A stretch of DNA of 64,000 bases from an uncultured Planctomycetia bacterium (GTDB lineage: Bacteria; Planctomycetota; UBA1135; GCA-002686595): positions 12,187 through 76,186 of the forward strand of contig CALKYE010000087.1 of NCBI GenBank assembly GCA_938003765.1, written 5' to 3'. The notes below the pieces were generated by a model. That model was not told where the DNA came from, did no database searches, and saw only the letters and a program-made list of their open reading frames with translations. Within the stretch, counting starts at the first letter, position 1; every line of letters starts with the position of its first letter. Positions 46,353 through 54,988 of the stretch are shown here, piece by piece. A program made the position numbers and the translations under genes.

Positions 46353-47144
46353 TCAGCCTTGTTCGCGCTCGAGCACGATGTCCATCTCGCACGACGGCGT
46401 CGCTCCCTGTGCGCGTTTCACCGGGCGGGCCCAACGCGGCGGCGTGCGGCCGCGCCAGTGCGGGTCGTCTTCGAATCCAAGCCTCCAGATGCGCTTGGCG
46501 AAACCCGCCGCGCTCACTTCATAGTGGATGTGTTGCTCGACCGGCTCCCGTTGGTCGGGGTAGTGGCCGGGCCGGATGGTGTCGAACGCATAGCGACCCT
46601 CCGAGTCCGTGCGGATGTAGCCGAAGATGCGGGGGTTGCTCTCGTCCATGCCGCCCGCGCTGTAGAGACCGCGCGAGTCGGTCTGGAAGACGTAGACCAG
46701 CGCGTCGGCGATCGGCTGTCCGTTCGCGTCTCGGATCGCGCCGAACACGTGGAGCGGCTCACCTTCTTCGTCCGCGAGGGTGAGGCGCGTCGCGCTCTGG
46801 CGCGCGTGCTCGCGGATCAACTGCCGAAAGCGAGGGAGCTCGTGCAGTTCGCCGAAAGCGCTGTCGGTCAGCGCGCGCGTGGAGCAGGCGCCGCCGCGCA
46901 GCGCCTGGGAGAGTGCGTCGAGCACCGCGGCGTGCTCCGTCGCGCCATCCTGCGCGGCGTGAACGGCGCGCAGGTAGAGCGGCTCTGAGGCGCGCGAGCG
47001 CTCCAGCTCTTCGTCACCAACCGGCGCTCGTGCGATCGGCGTGATCGGCTCGGCCGCGCGCGCCTCGCGATGCTCCGCGCCGCCGTTCGTGCAAGCGACA
47101 GTGATTCCGCCCAGGACTGCCAGGCACAGGCCGAATGCGCGCAT
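46353..47144 (-). CDS. Intradiol ring-cleavage dioxygenase-like lipoprotein
   Basis: 263 aa from ATG 47144; a GTG two codons upstream is an alternative. The lipobox 'GGITVACTNGG' suggests a lipoprotein. The C-terminal domain (about 125-262) matches the intradiol dioxygenase fold: 'VFGAIRDANGQPIADALVYVF', 'GLYSAGGMDE', 'IFGYIRTDSEGRYAFDTIRPG' and 'EQHIHYEVSA'. The HIH pair and the Tyr residues around it are the expected Fe(III) ligands. The N-terminal 110 residues are helical and unassigned. Extracytoplasmic lipoproteins of this superfamily exist, but the substrate is not known. Confidence 0.8.
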   Translation of the reverse strand: MRAFGLCLAVLGGITVACTNGGAEHREARAAEPITPIARAPVGDEELERSRASEPLYLRAVHAAQDGATEHAAVLDALSQALRGGACSTRALTDSAFGELHELPRFRQLIREHARQSATRLTLADEEGEPLHVFGAIRDANGQPIADALVYVFQTDSRGLYSAGGMDESNPRIFGYIRTDSEGRYAFDTIRPGHYPDQREPVEQHIHYEVSAAGFAKRIWRLGFEDDPHWRGRTPPRWARPVKRAQGATPSCEMDIVLEREQG

Positions 47145-47309
47145 GATCACGATCCTCGTTCGCGACTGCGCCGACCTCGGCGCGCCGCGGCGTCGAACCT
47201 ACGCCCGCGCGGCCCGCCCCGTGCAACTCACGCGTACGCAGCGTGCTGCGCGCATGTTCGAGCGACGGTTCGCGGCTCGCGCACGATCCAGCGTCGCGGA
47301 TGAGTCGCG

Positions 47310-48707
47310 CTACCGCGCGTAAGCCCGCCGCGCGAACAGCAGCGTCAGGAACGGCAGCATGTTCGCCTTGTTCGGGATCAGGCTGAAGATGCGCCAGAGT
47401 CGCTTCGGATTGAAATAGAAGCGCCGGTACGCGTCCTTGCGCAGCTTGGTGATCGTCGTCTCGGGCACCGTCGAGAGGTTGATCTCGGTCTGGTAGGGCT
47501 CGTAGGCCGACCAGTCGGTGGGCAGGTTGAAGCCGGCGTGCTCGACCTGCGTGAAGAGCTCCGTGCCCTTGAAGGGGATCACGCGGAAGAACGCCGCGGT
47601 GTGGAAGCTCGAGCGCGCGGCCCAGTCGATCGTCGACTGCATCTCTTCTTCGGTCTCGCTCGGGAAGCCGAGCATGAACGCGCCGTGCACCATCACGCCT
47701 TGCTTCGCGATGAAGTCGACGATCTTGTCCACCTTGTCGATCTTCAGGTGCTTCTTCATCACCTTCTGGATGCGCGGGCTCGCCGACTCGACCGCGACCA
47801 TGCAGCGGTACATGCCGGCCTGCTTGAGCAGCACGACCAGTTCCTCGTCGAGGATGTCGCCGCGGAAGCCGTTGGGGAACGTCAGCGCGAGCTTGTAGCC
47901 GCGCTCGATGATCCCGCGCGCGATCGTCTTCGCGCGCTCCGCCTTGAAGTTGAAGATGTCGTCCATGAAGACGAGCTCTTTGACGCCGTACTTCGTGACG
48001 AGCAGGTCGATCTCGGCGAGGACGTGTTCGGCGGAGCGCTCGCGGAAGGTCTTGCCGTAGCTGTTGTGACAGTACGTGCAGCGCCACGGGCACGCGCGCG
48101 AGCTGAACATCGTCGCGAACTCCTTGTGCGCGTAGATGACGCCGCCGCGCGGAACCGTGTGGTACTTGGCGTGGTCGATCAGGTCCCACGCGGGGAAGGG
48201 CATCTCGTCCAGCTTCTGCGGCGGCGAGCGGTCGAGCTCGTGGACGACGACGCCGTCCTTGCGCCATGAAACGCCCTCGCAGCCCGTCCAGTCGGTGCGC
48301 CCGTCGCGCACGCCCGCGAGCACGTCGGCGAAGATGAACTCGCCTTCGCCGCGCACGACCAGATCGACGCTCTCGTCCTTCATCACGTCTTCGGCCGCCA
48401 CGCTCGGGTGCGGGCCGCCGCAGACGATCACGGTCTTGGGGAGGCGCGCTCTGACGAGCTTCGCCACCTCGTGCATGCAGCCGGCCTCGTAAGTCATCGC
48501 CGAGAGGCCGACGACGTCGGGCGCGAGCTTCACGAGCTCTTCGACGCAGCGCTCGGGATCCCAGTCCTCGACCTTCATGTCGAGGATGTGCACGTCGTCG
48601 AACCCCGCCACGCGCGCCTGCGCCGCGATCATCATGATCCCGAGCGGGTGGACGTGCGTGAACTGGGTGTAGCGGTGGTAGGTCTGGACGAGGACGGTGC
48701 GGACCAT
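47310..48707 (-). CDS. B12-binding-domain radical SAM enzyme
   Basis: 465 aa. A cobalamin-binding-like Rossmann domain (1-140: 'LGIMMIAAQARVAGFDDVHIL', 'PDVVGLSAMTYE', 'VIVCGGPHPS', 'VVRGEGEFIFADVL') is present but lacks a DxHxxG motif. The radical SAM core has Cys206, Cys210 and Cys213 in 'SRACPWRCTYCHNSYGKTF', 'ELVFMDDIFNF' and 'MVAVESASPRIQKVMKK'. A C-terminal domain of about 80 residues ends 'FLTLLFARRAYAR'. This group (BchE/P-methylase-like) uses SAM radical chemistry, often on lipids, hopanoids, phosphonates or tetrapyrroles. The substrate is unknown. A broken copy of its 3' end lies 1.9 kb away. Confidence 0.88.
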   Translation of the reverse strand: MVRTVLVQTYHRYTQFTHVHPLGIMMIAAQARVAGFDDVHILDMKVEDWDPERCVEELVKLAPDVVGLSAMTYEAGCMHEVAKLVRARLPKTVIVCGGPHPSVAAEDVMKDESVDLVVRGEGEFIFADVLAGVRDGRTDWTGCEGVSWRKDGVVVHELDRSPPQKLDEMPFPAWDLIDHAKYHTVPRGGVIYAHKEFATMFSSRACPWRCTYCHNSYGKTFRERSAEHVLAEIDLLVTKYGVKELVFMDDIFNFKAERAKTIARGIIERGYKLALTFPNGFRGDILDEELVVLLKQAGMYRCMVAVESASPRIQKVMKKHLKIDKVDKIVDFIAKQGVMVHGAFMLGFPSETEEEMQSTIDWAARSSFHTAAFFRVIPFKGTELFTQVEHAGFNLPTDWSAYEPYQTEINLSTVPETTITKLRKDAYRRFYFNPKRLWRIFSLIPNKANMLPFLTLLFARRAYAR

Positions 48708-48938
48708 GGAGTGAAGCGCGCGACGAGCCGATCGCGCTCGATCTTACCGCGGCGCCTTACGTGAAGGGCGAAGTGGACCCGGTTGGCGCTGCGGCGACGA
48801 ATTCTCGAGTTGAGTGCGACCGGAGGAGGCGTGCGCCGGTCTGCGTCGGGCGTTCGCGGCGCTCGGGCCGCGCGAGCGAGCGCTGCTGACCTGGCCCGCC
48901 ACGAGAAGAACCCGTCACGAGAAGAAGAGGAACCGTCC

Positions 48939-50039
48939 ATGCAAGAGTCATTGAACTGTCGAACCACCGGGAAGACGTCGAGCGCGCGCGCGGGTGACGC
49001 GGCGTCCGGCGCTCGAACGACGCGCACGCTGCTCGCGTCGATGGCGCTGCTCGCAGGCGCCGCCGGTGCGCAACCGCTGCAAGGCTTGGAGCCGCTCGCG
49101 CACGAGTTCGAGGCGGCGCCGGTGATGGCGCAGCCCGACCTCGGCGACACGGCGCTCGCGCCGCGTCTGCACGTGGAGATCGGTCGCAGCCCGACGCGAG
49201 CGGCCTTCGCGCTCGACATCTCCGGCGGTGTGGCGCACGGCTGGGCGCTGCTGCAACTGCGCGACGAGGGCGGCGCGTGCTCGTCGCAACTCGTGCGTCT
49301 GGACGGCAGCGGCGCCGCGCGACTGTTGCGCCTCGACCACCGAGCGGGCGGACCGCTCGAGGTGACCTGCACGCTTCCGTCGCACGCAAGTGAACTCGGG
49401 CTGCTCACGACCCAAGTGCTGTCGACCACCGTGCCGAGCGCCGATGCGATGATCGCGCAGTCGCGCGCGCTGCTCGGCTACGGCGCTCCCACGTCGCCCT
49501 TCGCGGCGCTGGGCTCGTCGGCGGGCCCGGCGTCGGGCGTCGTGATCACCGAGATCATGAAGGACCCGGCCGCAGTGGCCGATTCGGCGGGCGAGTGGTT
49601 CGAGGTCCGCAACCTCGGCCCGACGCCGATCGACCTGAGCGGCTGGAGCATCCGCGACTCGAGCTCCAACGGCCACACGATCCCGGCCACCGCGGGCGTG
49701 GTCCTTCCGCCGCGCTCGTACTTCGTGTTCGGCATCAACGCGAGCGCGTCGCTGAACGGCGGCGTGACGGTGGGCTACAAGTACTCGAGCTTCACGCTGG
49801 GCAACGGCGCCGACGACATCCAGCTCTACGACGCCACCGGCGCGTTGGTCGATGCGGTGGCCTACGACGACGGGGTGCTGTGGCCCGACACTCCCGGCAA
49901 GTCGCTCAGCTTGCAGCGCGCCCTGGTGGACGTGACCTCGAACGACGACGGCGCCAACTGGTGCGACGCGCTGAGCCCGCTGAGCGCCGGCTCCACCGAC
50001 AACGGCACTCCGCGCTGGGCGAACAACGTCTGCCCGTAG
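48939..50039 (+). CDS. Exported lamin-tail-domain (LTD) protein
   Basis: 366 aa from ATG 48939 (GAAGAGG 8 bp upstream). An atypical N-terminus has about 25 hydrophilic residues before a hydrophobic stretch ('TLLASMALLAGAAGAQ'), so export is likely. Residues about 45-180 are unassigned. The LTD domain (about 200-365) reads 'VVITEIMKDPAAVADSAGEWFEV', 'LGPTPIDLSGWSIRDSS', 'PRSYFVFGINAS', 'DDIQLYDATGALVDAVAYDDG' and a last 'GTPRWANNVCP'. Bacterial LTDs are found in surface or secreted nucleases and adhesins; no enzymatic domain is attached here. Confidence 0.82.
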   Translation: MQESLNCRTTGKTSSARAGDAASGARTTRTLLASMALLAGAAGAQPLQGLEPLAHEFEAAPVMAQPDLGDTALAPRLHVEIGRSPTRAAFALDISGGVAHGWALLQLRDEGGACSSQLVRLDGSGAARLLRLDHRAGGPLEVTCTLPSHASELGLLTTQVLSTTVPSADAMIAQSRALLGYGAPTSPFAALGSSAGPASGVVITEIMKDPAAVADSAGEWFEVRNLGPTPIDLSGWSIRDSSSNGHTIPATAGVVLPPRSYFVFGINASASLNGGVTVGYKYSSFTLGNGADDIQLYDATGALVDAVAYDDGVLWPDTPGKSLSLQRALVDVTSNDDGANWCDALSPLSAGSTDNGTPRWANNVCP

Positions 50040-50085
50040 TCGCGACACGCGACAGTCCCGCGAGGGAGTCGAACGGCTTGCAGTG

Positions 50086-50113
50086 CGCCGCACGGTCGAC
50101 GAACCGTGCGGCG
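50086..50113. terminator. Terminator hairpin between convergent genes
   Basis: Perfect 11-bp stem (50086-50096 with 50103-50113) and 6-nt loop, 47 bp after the LTD gene stop, followed by TTCG. Confidence 0.7.
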
Positions 50114-50169
50114 TTCGAGCCGCCCTCGCGCTGATGCAAGCCCAGGCGCCAGAGCCGAAGGCGCCGACA

Positions 50170-50199
50170 CCGCGCGTTCAAAGGCCGCGCGTTCAAAGG
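50170..50199. repeat. Tandem 15-bp duplication over the sirtuin stop codon
   Basis: Two identical units CCGCGCGTTCAAAGG at 50170-50184 and 50185-50199. The sirtuin stop (TCA on the plus strand, 50193-50195) lies in the second unit, so a second in-frame stop occurs 15 bp further on. Confidence 0.7.
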
Positions 50200-50930
50200 C
50201 CGAATTCGGCCGCCAAGCTCTCTGACAACTTGGGAAGCGCCTCGGCGGCGCGACCGGGAACGAAGGTGTCGCGCGGGTCGAGGTTCTCGGGCGCGTCGAG
50301 GCTTTGCACGTACGTGCGCGCCCCGAGCTGGCGCGCAGCCTGGAGGAATCCCGCGGCGGGCCACACCTGGCCGCTGGTGCCGACGGCGACGAAGTGCGTG
50401 CACGCGCTCAGCGCAAGCTCGATCTCGTCCATGTGGTAGGGCATTTCGCCGAACCAGACGATGTCGGGACGGAGCGCATCGTGCCCGCAGGCGGCGCAGG
50501 GCACGAACTCGGTGGGGGAGACGTGCTCGAGGTCGTGGACGCGGCGGGTGCAGCGCTCGCAGCGCAGCCACGCGAGTTCGCCGTGCATGTGGATCGGCCG
50601 CGAGCCCGCGCGCTCGTGCAGGTCGTCCACGTTCTGGGTGACGAGCGTGAAGTCGCCTCCGGCCTGCTTCACGCGGCGCTCGAGTTCCGCGAGCGCAACG
50701 TGCGCGGGGTTGGGGGCCACGGTCGACAGTTGCGCCCGTCGCTGCTGGTAGAAGCGCCACACCATCGCGCGGTCGCGCCGCCACGCTTGCGGAGTGGCCA
50801 CGTCCTCGGGGCGGTGGCCCTCCCAGAGCCCGCCGTGGTCGCGGAACGTGCGCACGCCCGAGTCCGCCGAGATTCCGGCGCCGGTGAGGAGCACGAGTCG
50901 CGGAAGCATGCGTTCAGTCGGCGAGGGCAT
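50193..50930 (-). CDS. SIR2-family NAD-dependent protein deacylase (class III, SIRT5/CobB-like)
   Basis: 245 aa from ATG 50930. 'LLTGAGISADSGVRTFRDHGG' (residues 14-34) is the NAD-binding GAG-motif. Tyr61 and Arg64 in 'RFYQQRR' give the Y-x-x-R pair that marks class III enzymes preferring succinyl or malonyl lysine. 'TQNVDDLHERAG' and catalytic His116 in 'HMHGEL' follow. A Zn site is formed by Cys124, Cys127, Cys145 and Cys148. 'RPDIVWFGEMP' follows. All catalytic parts are intact. It removes acyl groups from lysines using NAD+. The next gene upstream is divergent. Confidence 0.93.
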   Translation of the reverse strand: MPSPTERMLPRLVLLTGAGISADSGVRTFRDHGGLWEGHRPEDVATPQAWRRDRAMVWRFYQQRRAQLSTVAPNPAHVALAELERRVKQAGGDFTLVTQNVDDLHERAGSRPIHMHGELAWLRCERCTRRVHDLEHVSPTEFVPCAACGHDALRPDIVWFGEMPYHMDEIELALSACTHFVAVGTSGQVWPAAGFLQAARQLGARTYVQSLDAPENLDPRDTFVPGRAAEALPKLSESLAAEFGL

Positions 50931-51089
50931 GGTTGCGTGGTGAAGCGGGTCGAGCACCGCGACGAGTTCGCGATCGCGCGTATGCTAGGGCGCTGGAGCG
51001 CGGAGCAGCGCGACGCGCGTCGAGGCGACGCGCTCCGCCTGTGGCGCACCGCCCCGCCACCGCGGCGTCGCAACCACGAGATCCTCACC

Positions 51090-52592
51090 ATGGCCCGAGT
51101 CGCGTTCGTCCTGACCACCTGCCACGAGTTCGAAGGGGTCAAGGTCCTCTCCAGCCTGCTGCGCAAGCACGGGCACGTGTGCGACGCCTTCATCACCAGC
51201 GAGGAGAAGGACTTCTACCGCGCGGTGCTGGACTTCCAGCCCGACGTGATCGGGATCTACGCGACGACGGGGCAGCACGAGTGGCCCTACCCGTACATCC
51301 GCAAGTGGAAGAAGGAGCTCAAGCACCTCAAGGTCGTGATGGGGGGGCCGCACCCCAGCCATGACCTGGAACCGCTGTCGCACACCGACGTGGTCGACGC
51401 GACCACCAAGGGCGAGGCGGAGTACGCGATGCTCGAGCTGATCGAGGCCTGGGCCGCCAGCCGACCGATCGAGTTCATCCCGAACGTCGCCTTCCTGGGC
51501 TCCGACGGCACGCCGATCCAGAACCCGATCCGGCCGGTGATCCAGGACCTCGACACGCTGCCGTTCCCGGACGTCGACATCTTCTACAAGTACCCGTTCC
51601 TGCGCTCCAAGCGCGTGATGCAGGTCCACGCCAGCCGCGGCTGCCAGAACTCGTGCACGTACTGCTCGGTCGGCACGATGAAGAAGGACTGGGTCAGCGG
51701 GAAGAAGGGCGAGAAGTTCAACCGCACCAAGTCGGTCGACTACCTGTGCGAGGAGATGAACGACATCCTCGCGCGCTACCCCGGGTTCCGGATGGTGAAC
51801 TTCGGCGATGCGGCGCTGAACATGTACTCGGGCTGGCTGCAGGAGTTCGCGGAGAAGTGGCCCAAGCGCGTGGGCCTGCCGTTCGCCTGCAACATCAACA
51901 TCAACTACCTCGACGAGGACGACATCATCGCGCTCAAGCGCGCCGGCTGCGTGAGCGTGCAGTTCGGACTCGAGTCGGGCTCCGAGGACGTGCGGCTCAA
52001 GATCTACAAGAAGGGCTACACCGACGACGTGGTGTTCGGGATCCCGCCGCTCTTGCGCAAGCACAAGCTGACCTTCCGCACCAACAACATCATGGGCTCG
52101 CCGGCGGAGACGCTCGACGACATGTTCGAGACGGTGCGCGTCAACAAGAAGATCAAGCCGCAGGGCTGCACGGTGCTGATCTACCGCTCGTTCCGCTCGA
52201 CCGCGCTGGGCCAGCAGGACTACGAGCTGCACCGCCTGGACGAGGGCAAGGACATCGGTCCGTCGATCCAGCACGACTCCAACATCATCCGCGACGACGT
52301 GTACGAGGTCGTCAACCTCCAGAAGCTCTTCAACGTCGCGGTGTACGTGCCCGGCGGGATTCCGCTCGTGCGCCAGCTCATCAAGCTCCCGCGCAACCGC
52401 GTCTACGAGCTCACGCAGCTCTCGTTCCTGTGGTACCAGCACGCGGTCGTGTCGGGCTACGGGATGCTCGACGACTTCCTGCTGGGCCTCAAGAACGTCA
52501 AGCAGATCTTCCAGCCCACGCGGCGCCGCGAGTTGCCCGAGCGCGTCACGCTGGCCGACCACATGGACACCACGCGCGAGCTGACGGTCTGA
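51090..52592 (+). CDS. B12-binding-domain radical SAM enzyme (second type)
   Basis: 500 aa from ATG 51090. N-terminal Rossmann-like domain ('RVAFVLTTCHEFEGVKVLSS', 'DVIGIYATTGQ', 'KVVMGGPHPSHD', 'ATTKGEAEYAMLELIEAW') without a cobalamin His motif. The radical SAM cluster is Cys185, Cys189 and Cys192 in 'SRGCQNSCTYCSVGTM', then 'MVNFGDAALNMYSGW' and 'VSVQFGLESGSEDVRLKIYKKG'. The C-terminal 120 residues ('LFNVAVYVPGGIPLVRQLIKL') are typical of the same superfamily. It is related in plan to, but distinct from, the gene at 47310. Its reaction is unknown. Confidence 0.88.
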   Translation: MARVAFVLTTCHEFEGVKVLSSLLRKHGHVCDAFITSEEKDFYRAVLDFQPDVIGIYATTGQHEWPYPYIRKWKKELKHLKVVMGGPHPSHDLEPLSHTDVVDATTKGEAEYAMLELIEAWAASRPIEFIPNVAFLGSDGTPIQNPIRPVIQDLDTLPFPDVDIFYKYPFLRSKRVMQVHASRGCQNSCTYCSVGTMKKDWVSGKKGEKFNRTKSVDYLCEEMNDILARYPGFRMVNFGDAALNMYSGWLQEFAEKWPKRVGLPFACNININYLDEDDIIALKRAGCVSVQFGLESGSEDVRLKIYKKGYTDDVVFGIPPLLRKHKLTFRTNNIMGSPAETLDDMFETVRVNKKIKPQGCTVLIYRSFRSTALGQQDYELHRLDEGKDIGPSIQHDSNIIRDDVYEVVNLQKLFNVAVYVPGGIPLVRQLIKLPRNRVYELTQLSFLWYQHAVVSGYGMLDDFLLGLKNVKQIFQPTRRRELPERVTLADHMDTTRELTV

Positions 52593-52709
52593 CAGCGGGG
52601 CGGAGCGTGAACCGCCGAGTTGCGAGCGCCCGGTGATGATCCGCGCACGGCGTGCGGCAGCGCGCGCGCAACCGTTGTCGAGCGCTGCGCAGCTCCGTCA
52701 GGGGCCTGT

Positions 52710-52784
52710 GCGAAATGGGCGCCCGCGAGATGAGGTTCCGCGAGTTGAGGTCCAGCGAGAACGAGCGCCGCGAGAACGAGCGCC
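52710..52784. repeat. Five tandem 15-bp units, possible pentapeptide-repeat relic
   Basis: Units start at 52710, 52725, 52740, 52755 and 52770, each beginning GCGA; the last two are identical (GCGAGAACGAGCGCC). They end 7 bp from the patatin stop. On the minus strand one frame reads 'SLDLN', 'SRNLI', 'SRAPI', a period of five residues with D/N-L pairs as in pentapeptide-repeat proteins. No complete gene surrounds it. Confidence 0.6.
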
Positions 52785-52790
52785 ACGCGC

Positions 52791-53972
52791 TCACACGCGC
52801 CAGAAGCCCGTCACCATCATCCCCGGACGTTGCTCGCCGCCGAGGAACGCGTCGATCTCCGCGGCGCGTCGTTCGCCGTCCTCTTCGCCGAGTTCGATCA
52901 CGCTGCGGATGTAGTCGGGCTCGAACATCACCATCGAGAGCGACTCGGGGCTCTTGGTCTCCTTGGTGCCCGTTCCGCGCATCAGGAACTTGAACGGCTG
53001 CGGGAGGCGAGGCTCGAACTTGCCGGCGAGCGCCGAGAGGTTGCGCGACGGGCGCAGGAGCAGCAGCCGCACGGGCCGCAGGCCCATGCGTTGATCGGCG
53101 GGCAAGCCGTCGATCAGGCGGTTGATGCGGTCGAGGTTGAGCGCGTCCTGGTCGAGCAGGTCCAGGAACACGGCGTTGAACATCAGGCCCACGATCTGCG
53201 CGGGCGGCGGGTAGCCGTTCGTCGTGGGCTGCGTGAGGTCGATCGTCGTGCGCTCGTAGCGCGTCGAGATGGCGAGGATGCGCTCAGCGCCCAGGTGGAG
53301 CGCGGGGGAGAGCGGCGCGGTGAGACCCACGCCTCCGTCGCCGTGCCAGCTCTCGCCGACCTTCACGGCGGGGAAGAACAGCGGCAGCGCCGCCGAGGCC
53401 ATGATGTGGTCGATGGTGAGCGGGGCCTCGACGCTCACTCGGTTGGGGCGCAGCCAGCCCGGCGCGCCGTTCGATTGCACGTGAGTGACCGAGCGGCCGG
53501 TGGCGTAGTCGGTGGTGGTCACACCCACGGCGTGCAGCGCGCCTCGGCGGAGGTTCTCCGCGATCGCGGGCAGCGAGCCGTTCTCGCACTTGAGCGTCTC
53601 GCACAGGAACGCGCGCAGCGGTTCGGTGTCGACCATGCCGCGCGGCTGCGGAGCGAGCTTGCGCCCGCCGCTCGCCAGGCGCACGCCCCAGCGACTGGCG
53701 ATCTTGAGCAGTGAGTACGGGTCGCTGCGGAACACGCGCGCGGTCGTGAGACCGAGCCAGTGCTCCCGCATGCGCTCGATCTTGGCCGCGAAGTCGCCGG
53801 AGTCGCTGGCGAGGTAGGCGGTGTTGATGGCGCCCGCCGACACGCCGGTCAGGATCGGCGTGAACAAGTGCGGGTGGCGGCGCGCGATGCTGCGCAGGAC
53901 TCCTACCTGGTACGCCGAACGAGCGCCGCCGCCGCCCATGACCAGGGCGAGCCGTTCGGTAGGGGCCTGCAT
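52791..53972 (-). CDS. Patatin-like phospholipase
   Basis: 393 aa. Oxyanion-hole loop 'GGGGAR' at residues 13-18, nucleophile Ser45 in 'GVSAGAIN', and Asp of the dyad in 'WHGDGGVGL' (about 212). 'YQVGVLRSIARR' after the loop is the usual cap helix. No signal peptide, so it is cytoplasmic or membrane-associated. It hydrolyses acyl esters of phospholipids or neutral lipids. Flanking genes are divergent and convergent, so it is monocistronic. The length is slightly above the core family, with an extra C-terminal domain of about 100 residues. Confidence 0.93.
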   Translation of the reverse strand: MQAPTERLALVMGGGGARSAYQVGVLRSIARRHPHLFTPILTGVSAGAINTAYLASDSGDFAAKIERMREHWLGLTTARVFRSDPYSLLKIASRWGVRLASGGRKLAPQPRGMVDTEPLRAFLCETLKCENGSLPAIAENLRRGALHAVGVTTTDYATGRSVTHVQSNGAPGWLRPNRVSVEAPLTIDHIMASAALPLFFPAVKVGESWHGDGGVGLTAPLSPALHLGAERILAISTRYERTTIDLTQPTTNGYPPPAQIVGLMFNAVFLDLLDQDALNLDRINRLIDGLPADQRMGLRPVRLLLLRPSRNLSALAGKFEPRLPQPFKFLMRGTGTKETKSPESLSMVMFEPDYIRSVIELGEEDGERRAAEIDAFLGGEQRPGMMVTGFWRV

Positions 53973-54050
53973 GCTCGGAAATGTCGTCCTCTGGCGCCTC
54001 CGAGTAAAGCGCGGGGCCGTAGGCCTGCAGTGCTACTCTCAGGCCTGACC

Positions 54051-54932
54051 ATGGATCCCTCGACTCGACCTGGGTTGTTCGTGCTGCTGGTCGTGCTCGC
54101 GCCAGCGCTCCTGGCGGGCGTGGTCGCGCTCGCGGGCGCGCTCGTGCGGCGCGGCGAAGCGCTGGGGTGGATCGGGGCGGCCGCGATCGGACCGGCCTAC
54201 GTGCTCGGGCACTTCTTCGCGCTCTCTGCCCCGCCGCGCTTCCCGCCCGGCGCGGCCAACGAGGCGCTGTTCTGGTCGGCGGGGCTGGCGTTGTTCGTGG
54301 GCGTCACGGTCGGTCTGCGCAAGCGCGCGAGCGCCGTGAACGCGCTGCTCGTCGCCCTCGCGGCCTGCGGAGCGAGCTGGTTCGTGCTGAAGAACCTCGT
54401 CGCGCGCCTGTCGGCGTCGGAGCTGAGCGTCCTGTTCGGCGGGATCGGCGTGGGCGCGTTGGTCGCCTCGCTCGGCGCCGAGCGCCTGGCGTCCGCCGCC
54501 CGAGGCCCGACGGCGCCGTTCTGCCTGTGGGGCGTCGCGGCCGCGACCGCGGTGTGCATGGCGCTCTCGGGAGCCGCGACCTACGCCAGCTTCTGCGCGG
54601 TGCTGGCCGCCACGCTCGGGGCGGCGACCGTCGTTGGCTGGCTGCGCCGCGACCTGCACGTCGGCCGAGGACTGGCCGCGGTGTTCACAGTGCAGCTTGC
54701 GCCGCTGGTGGCCGCAGGCGCCGAGCTCAACGAACTCCCGCACCTCTCGGCGCTGCTGCTTCTGATCGCGCCGGCTCTGCCCGGCCTGGTGGGTGAGTCG
54801 CGTGCGCAGTCTGCGGGCGCCAAGCGGGCGGCGCTGATGCGAACCGCGCTCGTCGCGTTGCCGCTCCTCGTCGCGGTCGGGCTGTGCGTGTGGGAGCGTT
54901 CGCAGCGCGTGGCGAGTCCCTACGGCTACTGA
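54051..54932 (+). CDS. Polytopic membrane protein of unknown function
   Basis: 293 aa from ATG 54051, 56 bp before hisS. It has eight or nine hydrophobic segments ('LFVLLVVLAPALLAGVVALAG', 'GWIGAAAIGPAYVLGHFFAL', 'ALFWSAGLALFVGVTVGL', 'AAATAVCMALSGAATYASFCAV', 'HLSALLLLIAPALPGLVG', 'TALVALPLLVAVGLCVW') with short charged loops. No transporter signature or binding motif is seen. It could be co-transcribed with hisS. Confidence 0.7.
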   Translation: MDPSTRPGLFVLLVVLAPALLAGVVALAGALVRRGEALGWIGAAAIGPAYVLGHFFALSAPPRFPPGAANEALFWSAGLALFVGVTVGLRKRASAVNALLVALAACGASWFVLKNLVARLSASELSVLFGGIGVGALVASLGAERLASAARGPTAPFCLWGVAAATAVCMALSGAATYASFCAVLAATLGAATVVGWLRRDLHVGRGLAAVFTVQLAPLVAAGAELNELPHLSALLLLIAPALPGLVGESRAQSAGAKRAALMRTALVALPLLVAVGLCVWERSQRVASPYGY

Positions 54933-54988
54933 GCGCGCGATCTCTCCGACGCGCCCAAGCCCTCGTCGCCCTCGCTACCCTACGCGGC

